Shown in pieces: positions 18,574 through 27,945 of a stretch of 36,432 nucleotides of DNA. Below the pieces are notes generated by a model. It saw nothing but the letters and a program-made list of their open reading frames with translations. It was not told the origin of the DNA and made no database searches. The translations under genes and the position numbers were made by a program. Each line of letters opens with the position of its first letter. Within the stretch, counting starts at the first letter, position 1. The stretch is from Lachnospiraceae bacterium. Lineage in GTDB: Bacteria; Bacillota; Clostridia; Lachnospirales; Lachnospiraceae. The stretch is taken from assembly GCA_021205565.1 (NCBI GenBank), contig JAJPXG010000090.1, forward strand, positions 4,848 through 41,279. Direction: 5' to 3'.

Positions 18574-18630
18574 GATAGGCAGTTGTTTTTTTTACAGCCG
18601 AAAAAGCGTATTTTTATGGAGGAAAAGCAA

Positions 18631-19155
18631 ATGAAGGACATTGACGGTTACATCAGGAGTATTCCGGATTTTCCGGAGCCGGGGATTATTTTCAGGGATA
18701 TTACCAGTCTCTTACAGGACGCGGAGGGTTTTCAGGTCGCGATCGACGATATGCAGGAGCTGATCGATGATCTGGACTTTGACGTTGTTGTGGGAGCGGA
18801 GAGCAGAGGCTTTGTATTTGGGGCGCCTCTTGCATATAATAATAAAAAGCCGCTGATTTTGATCCGCAAAAAGGGCAAGCTCCCCTGCGAGGTCGTCTCC
18901 AAGGAATATGCGCTGGAGTACGGCACCGCGACGATTGAAATCCATAAAGATTCTATCAAGCCCGGACAGAAGGTTCTTCTGGTGGATGACCTGATCGCGA
19001 CCGGCGGCACCACGAAAGCGATGATTGAGCTGGTAGAGGAGTTGGGCGGCGTAGTCGCGGGCGTGGTGGTTTTGATTGAACTGGCCGGGTTGAAGGGCCG
19101 CGAGTTTATCGGAGACTATCGCCTGGACGCGGTCAGAACCTACGAAGGAAAATAA
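18631..19155 (+). CDS. apt: Adenine phosphoribosyltransferase
   Basis: IRSIPDFPEPGIIFRDITSLLQD and VLLVDDLIATGGTTKAM; start at 18631 (GGAGG upstream, downstream of the promoter). Confidence 0.95.
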   Translation: MKDIDGYIRSIPDFPEPGIIFRDITSLLQDAEGFQVAIDDMQELIDDLDFDVVVGAESRGFVFGAPLAYNNKKPLILIRKKGKLPCEVVSKEYALEYGTATIEIHKDSIKPGQKVLLVDDLIATGGTTKAMIELVEELGGVVAGVVVLIELAGLKGREFIGDYRLDAVRTYEGK

Positions 19156-19195
19156 TACAGTACACTACATAAAGACGAACCTGGAGACATGGAGT

Positions 19196-21487
19196 ATGAG
19201 TGACGAAGTAAACACCAAAATTATCGACGACGGCCGCATAGAGAAGCTTCCGGAGTATCTTTCCCCGGAGGAGCTTTATCATGACCTGATTGACAGAATC
19301 AGGAAATATCATCCGTCAGACGATATCAGCTTAATTGAAAAAGCCTTTCAGGTGGCAAACGACGCTCATAAGGACCAGTACCGCAAGTCCGGTGAGCCCT
19401 ATATCATCCATCCTCTCTATGTGGCGATTATTCTGGCTGATCTGGAGATGGACAAGGAAACCATCGCCGCGGGCCTTCTGCATGACGTGGTGGAGGATAC
19501 CGTCTACACCAAGGAGCAGCTGGCGGAGGAGTTTGGTCAGGACGTCGCGGATTTAGTGGACGGCGTCACCAAGCTGGAGAAGCTGCCGACTTTTAACGGC
19601 GACGGGACGGCGGACAGACAGGAGATGCAGGCGGAGAATCTGCGCAAAATGTTCCTTGCCATGGCCCGTGACATCCGTGTGATCATTATCAAGCTTGCCG
19701 ACCGTCTGCATAATATGCGGACGCTCAAGCACATGCCTCCGGAAAAGCAGCAGCGCATTTCCAGAGAGACGCTGGAAATTTACGCGCCCATCGCGGAGCG
19801 CCTGGGTATCATGAAGATCAAGGTGGAGCTGGACGACCTGAGTCTGAAATATCTGGAGCCGGACGTCTATTACGACTTGGTGGATAAGGTTGCCATCCGC
19901 AAAAATGTCCGCGAGAAATATATCCAGTCCATCGTGGACGAGGTCAGCGCCCATATGAAAAACGCCGGCATCGAGGCGAAGGTGGACGGCCGTATCAAGC
20001 ATTTCTTCAGTATTTACAAAAAGATGAAGAATCAGAATAAGACCATCGACCAGATTTATGATCTTTTCGCGGTCCGCATTATTGTCAATGACGTGAAGGA
20101 CTGTTACGCGGCGTTAGGCATTATTCACGAGATGTATAAGCCGATTCCCGGGCGTTTTAAAGACTATATCGCCATGCCGAAGCCGAATATGTACCAGTCT
20201 CTGCACACGACTCTGATCGGTGAGAACGGCCAGATGTTCGAGATTCAGATCCGGACATTTGAGATGCATAAGGCGGCAGAGTACGGCATTGCCGCTCACT
20301 GGAAATATAAAGAGGCCGCGGACGGCAAATTAAGCGACGCCGGTGACGATGAGAAAATGGCGTGGCTGCGCCAGATTCTGGAGTGGCAGCAGGACAGCTC
20401 TGACAATAAGGAATTCCTTAACATGATCAAGAGCGGACTGGATCTGTTTACGGATTCGGTTTACTGCCTGACGCCGAACGGGGATGTCAAGACACTGCCG
20501 GTGGGTTCCACGCCGGTTGATTTTGCCTACAGCATTCACTCCGCTGTGGGCAATAAAATGATCGGTGCCAGAGTCAACGGGAAGCTGGTCAATATTGACT
20601 ATGAACTGGCAAACGGCGACTGTGTTGAAATCCTGACCAGCTTGAATTCCAAGGGTCCAAGCCGCGACTGGCTGAAAATCGCGAAGTCCGCGCAGGCCCG
20701 CAATAAAATCAATCAGTGGTTTAAGAACGAATTCAAAGAAGATAATATCATCAAGGGCAAGGAGATGCTGGATAATTACTGCAGAGTAAAAAGCATCAAT
20801 ATTTCCCAGATGATGCTGCCGCAGTACAAGGAAGCCATCATGAAAAAATACGGCTTCCGCGACTGGGACAGCGTGCTGGCGGCCATCGGTCACGGTGGCT
20901 TAAAGGAAGGCCAGATCATCAACCGCATGCAGGAGCTCTATGAGCGGGACCACAAAAAGGAGCAGACCAACGAGGAGGTCCTGGAGACGATCCGTGAGAA
21001 TGCGAAAGACCAGTCTGTCAGGATGGCGCCCAAGAGCGGCATCACCGTTAAGGGTATTCACGACCTGGCGGTGCGTTTCTCCAAGTGCTGTTCACCGGTG
21101 CCGGGGGATGAGATTGTGGGATTCATCACCAGAGGCCGGGGCATTTCCATTCACCGCACGGACTGCCCCAATATCATGGCGCTGTCCGATGTGGACAGGG
21201 AGCGCCTGATGGAAGCGGACTGGGCGGATATGGGCGACGGCGGAAGCAAATATTTCGCCGATATCACGATCTATGCCTATAACCGCAACGGCCTTTTAGC
21301 GGATATTTCCAAGACGCTGACGGAGAAAAATATTGACATTCTCTCCATGACGACGCGAACCTCCAAGGATGGGATTGCCACGATGCAGACGACCTTTGAG
21401 GTATCCTCCAAGGAGGAGCTTGGCAGAGTGGTGGATAAGATTAAGACAATCCCGAGCGTGATGGATATCGAGCGCACGACAGGGTGA
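19196..21487 (+). CDS. rel: RelA/SpoT-family (p)ppGpp synthetase/hydrolase
   Basis: HD domain (AGLLHDVVEDT), synthetase (YQSLHTTLIGENGQMFEIQIRTFEMHKAAEYGIAAHWKYK), TGS and ACT domains. Confidence 0.97.
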   Translation: MSDEVNTKIIDDGRIEKLPEYLSPEELYHDLIDRIRKYHPSDDISLIEKAFQVANDAHKDQYRKSGEPYIIHPLYVAIILADLEMDKETIAAGLLHDVVEDTVYTKEQLAEEFGQDVADLVDGVTKLEKLPTFNGDGTADRQEMQAENLRKMFLAMARDIRVIIIKLADRLHNMRTLKHMPPEKQQRISRETLEIYAPIAERLGIMKIKVELDDLSLKYLEPDVYYDLVDKVAIRKNVREKYIQSIVDEVSAHMKNAGIEAKVDGRIKHFFSIYKKMKNQNKTIDQIYDLFAVRIIVNDVKDCYAALGIIHEMYKPIPGRFKDYIAMPKPNMYQSLHTTLIGENGQMFEIQIRTFEMHKAAEYGIAAHWKYKEAADGKLSDAGDDEKMAWLRQILEWQQDSSDNKEFLNMIKSGLDLFTDSVYCLTPNGDVKTLPVGSTPVDFAYSIHSAVGNKMIGARVNGKLVNIDYELANGDCVEILTSLNSKGPSRDWLKIAKSAQARNKINQWFKNEFKEDNIIKGKEMLDNYCRVKSINISQMMLPQYKEAIMKKYGFRDWDSVLAAIGHGGLKEGQIINRMQELYERDHKKEQTNEEVLETIRENAKDQSVRMAPKSGITVKGIHDLAVRFSKCCSPVPGDEIVGFITRGRGISIHRTDCPNIMALSDVDRERLMEADWADMGDGGSKYFADITIYAYNRNGLLADISKTLTEKNIDILSMTTRTSKDGIATMQTTFEVSSKEELGRVVDKIKTIPSVMDIERTTG

Positions 21488-21507
21488 GGAGAAAGGACGG
21501 CTGACAG

Positions 21508-22158
21508 ATGAGTGAGATCAAAATCGGACGCATGGTTTTAGGGTTGTGCCAGACCAACTGTTATTTTTTATATAAAGAGGACCAGAAACAGGAAAACGGA
21601 CATATCCCGGTGATTTTCATAGACCCTGCGGACCAGGGTGCCGGGATTTATCAGGCGCTTTTAAAAAACGGCTTTGAAGTGGCTGCTATCCTGCTGACGC
21701 ACGGGCATTTTGACCATATTCTGGGGGCACAGGAGCTGCGGGGAAGAAGCGGAGCGAAGATTTACGCTTATGCCGGGGAGGACAGGCTCTTACACGACAG
21801 CGGGCTGAATTTAAGCGCCGGCAACGGTGTGGGCTGTACTGTCAGGGTGAATGGCTATTTGCAGGACGGGGAGAAATTCTCTGCGGCCGGTATGGAGTGT
21901 GAGGTGATTGCCACGCCGGGGCATACTGAGGGAAGCTGCTGCTTTTATTTTAAAGAAGACAGCATCCTGATCGCCGGGGATACGCTCTTTGAGGAGAGCG
22001 TGGGACGCACGGATTTTCCAACGGGTTCCATGTCTGCTCTGGTGCAGAGTGTCAAAGAGCGGCTGTTTGTCCTGCCGGACGAGACGAAGGTTTATCCGGG
22101 ACACGGCGGCTCCACGACCATCGGCTGGGAGAAGGAGCACAATCCGTTTTTAACGTAA
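21508..22158 (+). CDS. MBL-fold metallo-hydrolase (glyoxalase II-like)
   Basis: LLTHGHFDHILGAQEL, TPGHTEGSCCFYF, IAGDTLFEESVGRTDFPTGS, YPGHGGSTTIGWEKEHNP. Confidence 0.92.
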   Translation: MSEIKIGRMVLGLCQTNCYFLYKEDQKQENGHIPVIFIDPADQGAGIYQALLKNGFEVAAILLTHGHFDHILGAQELRGRSGAKIYAYAGEDRLLHDSGLNLSAGNGVGCTVRVNGYLQDGEKFSAAGMECEVIATPGHTEGSCCFYFKEDSILIAGDTLFEESVGRTDFPTGSMSALVQSVKERLFVLPDETKVYPGHGGSTTIGWEKEHNPFLT

Positions 22159-22164
22159 GAATTT

Positions 22165-23640
22165 ATGTATATTATTACTTTAAATACAGCGAAATTTGAA
22201 TATGACATCCACTCTCTGGTGAAGGCCTTTTACCCGGAAGAGACGGTGAAGGTGATCACGCCCGAAACGGATGCCTTCAAGGCGGACGGATACCGTGCGC
22301 AGGCAGCATGGCAGGGCAGTATTATGCTCGGGGAGCAGGAAATCAGGGTGGCTTTGCCGGAACAGAAACGAGCGGATCTGCATATCAGTTCTCAGGCAGT
22401 TTTGCCAGGCACTGTCTTCCTGGGCGCGGAATATAAGGATCTTCTGAAATCTCTCCTGTATCGCTCTTTATGCGAAGTTACAGGCAAAAAGCTTCCCTGG
22501 GGTAATCTGATCGGCATCCGTCCTACTAAGATCGCCATGCAGAGACTGGAAGAGGGAGTGAGCGATCAGGAGATTCTGAATTTTTATAAAGAAAAACATT
22601 CTGTCAGCGACGCAAAGGCCGCGCTGGCGCTGGATATCGCGAAGCGGGAGCGGCGGATTTTAAGCCGCCTGCACTATGAGAACGGATACAGTCTGTATAT
22701 CGGCATTCCCTTTTGCCCGACGACCTGCCTGTACTGTTCTTTTACCTCCTATCCGATAGCGTCCTTCAGGCAGAAGGTGGATCGGTATATCGACTGCCTG
22801 ATCCGGGAGTTGGATTTCACGGCGCAGGCCTGTAAGGACAAAATTCTGGACACGGTTTACATCGGCGGCGGTACGCCGACCACGCTGGAGCCTGTTCAGA
22901 TGGACCGGCTTCTGACAGCCCTTGAGGATCGTCTGGATTTAAGCCATTTACAGGAATTTACTGTGGAGGCCGGGCGCGCGGATTCTATTACGGAGGCGAA
23001 GCTTCAGGTTTTGAAAAAGCATGGCGTCACCCGCATCAGTGTCAATCCGCAGACCATGCAGCAGGAGACGCTGGATTTTATCGGCAGAAGGCATACTGTA
23101 GAGCAGGTATATGAGGCCTATCACCTGGCCAGAAAGCTTGGCTTTGACAATATCAATATGGACCTGATTTTGGGACTCCCAGGCGAGGATGAGGCTGCGG
23201 TCACGGATACGATTGAGAAGGTAAAGGCCCTCTCACCGGACAGCCTGACTGTTCATTCCCTGGCCATCAAAAAGGCCAGCCGCCTGGCAAAGTGGATTGA
23301 GAAAAATGACAGAGCCGCCCTGAAAAATACGGACGAGACCATGGCCATTGCCGCGGCGGGCGCGCAGGCGCTTTCCATGCAGCCATATTACCTGTACCGC
23401 CAGAAAAATATGGCCGGCAGCTTTGAAAATGTGGGCTACGCCAGGGAAGGCAGGTACGGTATTTACAATATTCTCATTATGGAGGAGCTGCAGACGATTG
23501 TGGCGCTGGGCGCGGGGACCATCACCAAGGCGGTTTTTGACGGCGGTAGAATTGAGCGCTGCGACTGTGTGAAAGAGGTCGACATGTACATGGATGAGAT
23601 CGACGAGATGATTGAGCGCAAGCGCAGACTTTTACAGTAA
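22165..23640 (+). CDS. hemZ: HemZ-type oxygen-independent coproporphyrinogen dehydrogenase / radical SAM protein
   Basis: Radical SAM motif GIPFCPTTCLYCSFTSYP and YIGGGTPTTLE; rel-MBL-hemZ-hisS order. Confidence 0.9.
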   Translation: MYIITLNTAKFEYDIHSLVKAFYPEETVKVITPETDAFKADGYRAQAAWQGSIMLGEQEIRVALPEQKRADLHISSQAVLPGTVFLGAEYKDLLKSLLYRSLCEVTGKKLPWGNLIGIRPTKIAMQRLEEGVSDQEILNFYKEKHSVSDAKAALALDIAKRERRILSRLHYENGYSLYIGIPFCPTTCLYCSFTSYPIASFRQKVDRYIDCLIRELDFTAQACKDKILDTVYIGGGTPTTLEPVQMDRLLTALEDRLDLSHLQEFTVEAGRADSITEAKLQVLKKHGVTRISVNPQTMQQETLDFIGRRHTVEQVYEAYHLARKLGFDNINMDLILGLPGEDEAAVTDTIEKVKALSPDSLTVHSLAIKKASRLAKWIEKNDRAALKNTDETMAIAAAGAQALSMQPYYLYRQKNMAGSFENVGYAREGRYGIYNILIMEELQTIVALGAGTITKAVFDGGRIERCDCVKEVDMYMDEIDEMIERKRRLLQ

Positions 23641-23739
23641 ATGATGGATAAGGCCGCCGGAATGTCAGACATGCGGTTTTTAAGACGTTCGCGGCAGAGC
23701 CGCATTTTAATTGATTTAGCAGCTGGAGGAGTTTATATA

Positions 23740-25002
23740 ATGGCACTGAGCAAAAAGCCGGTTACCGGCATGAAGGATATCCTGCCCCAGGAGATGCAGG
23801 TGAGGGATTACGTGACAGGCGTGATCAAGGAGACCTACGCGAAGTTCGGCTTCACCCCCATCGAGACCCCCTGTGTGGAAAATATTGCCAATTTGAGCAA
23901 TAAGCAGGGCGGCGAGAACGAGAAACTGATTTTCAAAATTTTAAAAAGAGGCGAGAAGCTGAACCTGGAAACGGCTCAGAGCGAGGCAGACCTGGTGGAC
24001 GGCGGGCTGCGCTATGACCTGACTGTACCGCTGGTACGTTTTTACAGCAATAATGCCAACTCTCTGCCGACGCCCTTTAAGGCGCTGCAGATCGGCAATG
24101 TGTGGAGGGCGGACCGCCCGCAGCGGGGCAGATACCGCCAGTTTATGCAGTGCGATATCGACATTCTGGGAGAGCCCAGCAATTTGGCGGAGATCGAATT
24201 GATTCTGGCGACTACGACCACGTTGAGTAAGCTTGGTTTTCGCAATTTCCAGATCCGCATCAACGACCGTCAGATTTTAAAGGCCATGGCTTCCTATGCC
24301 GGTTTTGCTGAGGCGGATTATGACCAGGTTTTCATTATCCTGGATAAGATGGACAAGATCGGTGCGGATGGTGTGAAGCGCGAGCTGATGGAGCTTGGAT
24401 ATTCAGAGGAAACCTGCGACAGGTATATGGTGCTTTTTACGCAGATCGAGGAGGCGGACAACGGCCCGGCCTTTATTGCACAGAAGCTTTCGGACACTCT
24501 GCCGCAGGGCGTGATGACCTCTTTTATGGAAATCATCGACAGCGTGAAGGCGACGAAGGAGGATACCTTCGAGATCGTCTTTGACCCGACGCTGGTGCGC
24601 GGCATGAGCTACTACACGGGCACCATTTTTGAGATTGCCATGCCGGAGTTCGGGGGCAGCTGCGGCGGCGGCGGACGGTATGATAAAATGGTGGGCAAAT
24701 TCACCGGAAACGATGTCCCGGCCTGCGGTTTTTCCATCGGTTTTGAACGTATCATTTTACTGCTGATGGAGAGAGGCTTTGAAGTGCCGGGCGCGCCGAA
24801 GAAGGTGGCCTATCTGATCGAGAAGGGCGTCGAGGGCGAGCGCTTAAGTCAGATCATCGCACAGGCCCAGGAGGCGCGCCAGGACGGTACGCAGGTGCTG
24901 GTCGTGCGGATGAATAAGAATAAAAAGTTCCAGAAGGAGAATCTTACGAAGGAGGGTTACACCGAATTTGTGGATTTCTATAAGGAATCACTGAAATCAT
25001 AG
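23740..25002 (+). CDS. hisS: Histidine--tRNA ligase
   Basis: GMKDILPQEM, RYDLTVPLVRF, FKALQIGNVWRADRPQRGRYRQFMQCDIDI, LVRGMSYYTGTIFE; ATG 23740 behind GGAGGA. Confidence 0.95.
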   Translation: MALSKKPVTGMKDILPQEMQVRDYVTGVIKETYAKFGFTPIETPCVENIANLSNKQGGENEKLIFKILKRGEKLNLETAQSEADLVDGGLRYDLTVPLVRFYSNNANSLPTPFKALQIGNVWRADRPQRGRYRQFMQCDIDILGEPSNLAEIELILATTTTLSKLGFRNFQIRINDRQILKAMASYAGFAEADYDQVFIILDKMDKIGADGVKRELMELGYSEETCDRYMVLFTQIEEADNGPAFIAQKLSDTLPQGVMTSFMEIIDSVKATKEDTFEIVFDPTLVRGMSYYTGTIFEIAMPEFGGSCGGGGRYDKMVGKFTGNDVPACGFSIGFERIILLLMERGFEVPGAPKKVAYLIEKGVEGERLSQIIAQAQEARQDGTQVLVVRMNKNKKFQKENLTKEGYTEFVDFYKESLKS

Positions 25003-25082
25003 CCATTGTCCGTCTGTTAAACGGGACAGGGAAACCTGGAGAGGGCGTCAGTCAAAGCGGGTGTGGGAAAGAGAATTTTACA

Positions 25083-25823
25083 ATGGAACTGAAGCTTTAC
25101 GTGATGGATATCAGGGAACTGGAAAGGGCTGATTTATCTGCACGGGCGCTTTGCCTGTTGGATCCTGTGCGGAAAGATAAAGCGATGAGAGTAAGAAACG
25201 AAAAAGACCGGGCGCGCCTTGCGGGCGCCGGTCTTTTATTGCTTATAGCACACGCAGGGCTTCCCGGAAGCCTGGAGCTTACAGACAGGTCATTTCTTGC
25301 AGAAAAGAACTGTCCCGAAGACGGGCGGACATACACGGAAAAAGGAACTGAAATAAAGGGGAGTCGGCCAAATGAATACTTGCAAATCCTCTCTCCCGCC
25401 CTTATAATACAGACAATCATCAGCGAGGAAGAAAAAAGGGGTCATCCATTATCTCGGGGGATCTTTTATGAGGTGTCGGATCGGGGACAGCCGGCATGGA
25501 AGGAAGCGGCGGAAGCGGCATATCCATATTTCAGTTTATCTCATTCCGGACATTACGCGGCCCTGGCGGCCGGTAATATTCCGGTGGGTCTTGACATTCA
25601 GGAGCCCAGAGAAGTCCTTCACAGTTCGATCGGGGATTATCGGAAATTCTCCCGGATGGAGAGCTATTTTAAATGCACGGGCAGGGGGATCGACTTGAAA
25701 ATCGACGCCTGCTACCGGGAGATGGAAGAGGCTGAGAAATCGGGCGTATATTCTTTCAGGAGCGTTCCCATGCCGGATGAATATGCCCTGTGGGTATGTG
25801 TGAATGCAGGAGGTTTTGCCTGA
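25083..25823 (+). CDS. 4'-phosphopantetheinyl transferase (Sfp-type), somewhat divergent
   Basis: YFSLSHSGHYAALAAGNIPVGLDIQ and MESYFKCTGRGI motifs typical of Sfp-like PPTases. Confidence 0.75.
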   Translation: MELKLYVMDIRELERADLSARALCLLDPVRKDKAMRVRNEKDRARLAGAGLLLLIAHAGLPGSLELTDRSFLAEKNCPEDGRTYTEKGTEIKGSRPNEYLQILSPALIIQTIISEEEKRGHPLSRGIFYEVSDRGQPAWKEAAEAAYPYFSLSHSGHYAALAAGNIPVGLDIQEPREVLHSSIGDYRKFSRMESYFKCTGRGIDLKIDACYREMEEAEKSGVYSFRSVPMPDEYALWVCVNAGGFA

Positions 25824-25868
25824 TGCAGGCAGCTTCAGGAGGGGAGAAAATTACAAGGAGGTTACATT

Positions 25869-26813
25869 ATGACGGGAAAAGAGCTGGCCGACAGGCTGCT
25901 TACCAATGTAGGAAAGGTGATTATCGGCAAGGAGGAGACAGCAAAGCTCCTTCTGACAGCCATTCTGGCCGACGGCCATGTGCTTTTGGAGGATGTGCCT
26001 GGTACGGGGAAGACAAAGCTGGCCAGGACTATTGCGCGGTCGCTGGATGCGGATTTTGCCCGGATCCAGTTCACGCCGGATCTGCTTCCCTCGGATATCA
26101 CGGGCTTAAATATCTACGACCAGAAGTTAAATGAGTTTGTGCTGCGAAAGGGTCCCGTGTTTACCAACATCCTGCTGGCGGACGAGATCAACCGCGCCAC
26201 GCCCAGAACCCAGGCAGGGCTCTTGGAGTGCATGGAGGAGCGGCAGGTGACAATCGATTGCGAGACTTACCGGACAGGAAGCCCGTTTTTTGTGATTGCG
26301 ACGCAGAACCCGGTGGAGACAGCCGGTACCTTTCCGCTGCCGGAGGCTCAGATGGACCGCTTTATGATGAAGCTTTCCATGGGACTGCCGACGAAGGAGG
26401 AGGAACTGGACATTCTGGACCGCTACATGCGCAAGGACCCGCTGGCGGAACTTGACAGGGTGCTGACGCTTGACGAACTGGCCGCAGCCAAAGAGGAGGC
26501 CAATCAGGTCTATGTGCACCGCAGCGTGCAGGAGTACATGGTCAATATCGTGGCCGCCACCCGCGAGGGCGATAATGTCGTGATGGGGGTAAGCCCCAGA
26601 GGCAGTCTGGCTCTTTTGCGCTGTGTGAAGGTATCGGCGTGGCTGGACGGAAGGACATATGTGATACCGGATGATGTGCGGGCCATGGCGGTGCCGGTTC
26701 TGGCTCACCGCATTGTACTTAATTATGGATACGGCAAGGGAGACAACACGCGGACGCTTGTGGAGAATATCATCAGGAGCACAGCGGTGCCGACAGAGGA
26801 TTTTTCATCATGA
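25869..26813 (+). CDS. MoxR-family AAA+ ATPase
   Basis: Walker A GHVLLEDVPGTGKTKLA, FTPDLLPSDITG, LLADEINRATPRTQAGLLECMEE, ATQNPVETAGTFPLPEAQMDRFMMKL. Confidence 0.95.
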   Translation: MTGKELADRLLTNVGKVIIGKEETAKLLLTAILADGHVLLEDVPGTGKTKLARTIARSLDADFARIQFTPDLLPSDITGLNIYDQKLNEFVLRKGPVFTNILLADEINRATPRTQAGLLECMEERQVTIDCETYRTGSPFFVIATQNPVETAGTFPLPEAQMDRFMMKLSMGLPTKEEELDILDRYMRKDPLAELDRVLTLDELAAAKEEANQVYVHRSVQEYMVNIVAATREGDNVVMGVSPRGSLALLRCVKVSAWLDGRTYVIPDDVRAMAVPVLAHRIVLNYGYGKGDNTRTLVENIIRSTAVPTEDFSS

Positions 26814-27943
26814 TCGCGCTGCTTACGGTCGGAATTGTGGCCTGGCTGCTTCTGATGGCGGAAACGAAGGTGTACCAGAAGCTCTGGAACAGGAACCTCA
26901 GTGTGAAGATCAGCTTTAAAAACAGAGAAATCTTTGAGGGCGAGCAGGGGGAGCTTTTGGAGGTCGTGGAAAATAAAAAGCACCTGCCGCTGTCCATGCT
27001 GAAGGTCAAATTTCATACGGACCGGAATCTGGCCTTTGACGATGTTGAGGGCTCCAATGTCAGCGATTTATTTTACCGCAACGATGTCTTTCAGATCGGG
27101 GGCGGCGAGCGGATAACGCGCACGCTTACCTTTACGGGAAAAAAGCGCGGATATTATAAGATCATGGGCATCGATCTGGTGAGCACGGATTTGCTGATGG
27201 CCATGGATATGGCGGAGAGCCGCAGAGAAGACAGCTGGCTGTATGTATATCCGAAGCCTTTTTATGATGAGGAATTCATGCAGTCGCTGCAGCAGTTGAA
27301 CGGGGAGGTGCTGACCAGACAGCATCTTATCGAGGATCCGTTCGAGTACAGAGGAATCCGGGAGTACCAGCCCTATGACACCATGAGAAGCGTCAACTGG
27401 AAGGCTACGGCCAAAACCGGGACGCTGTAGGTAAACCAGCGCAATTACACGGCGCTGCAGACCATCCGGATTTTTTTCAATATTGACGATCTGGGAATTT
27501 TAAAAAAGGACGACGCGGTAGAAATGTGCCTTCGGATCTGTGCGGCGCTGTCCGCTTACTTTATTGCGCAGGGCACACGTGTTTCACTTGACGGAAACGG
27601 GGTGGACGTTATCAGCAATGCGCCGGTGAGAATTGAGGCGGGCGCGGGAAACGGCCAGATGGATCAGATTTACAGGGCGCTTGCGCGGGTGGATACCGCA
27701 AAAGAAAGGGTGGATTTTACAAAAGCCTTCCGGGAAAAGCTGTTGAATGAGAGCGACGGCACCATCACCTTTTTTGTATCTGCCAATGCGTACGATGATC
27801 TGCTGAATCTCATCCGGGAATATCAGGACATGGGCAAAGAATATGTCTGGTTTTATCCGGTTTTAAAGCATGAAAAACCCCCTCTGCCGCAATGGGTTGA
27901 GCCTCATGTCAGATGGGTGAACGCGCGGGATGGAAAGGCGTGA
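26810..27943 (+). pseudogene. DUF58 protein interrupted by one in-frame TAG (27428-27430)
   Basis: ORF 26810-27430 ends ...MRSVNWKATAKTGTL*; the same frame continues VNQRNYTALQTIRIFFNIDD... to the stop at 27943. ATGA overlap with moxR. Confidence 0.85.
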
Positions 27944-27945
27944 AA

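Noticed and set aside
18487-18630. In-frame N-terminal extension of apt
   Set aside because: Lies upstream of and across a consensus promoter; a good RBS and canonical N-terminus begin at 18631.
20330-20893. 187-aa minus-strand ORF antisense to rel
   Set aside because: Codon-mirror artefact of the rel coding sequence.
26127-26708. 193-aa minus-strand ORF antisense to moxR
   Set aside because: Shadow ORF; the plus-strand AAA+ motifs are unequivocal.
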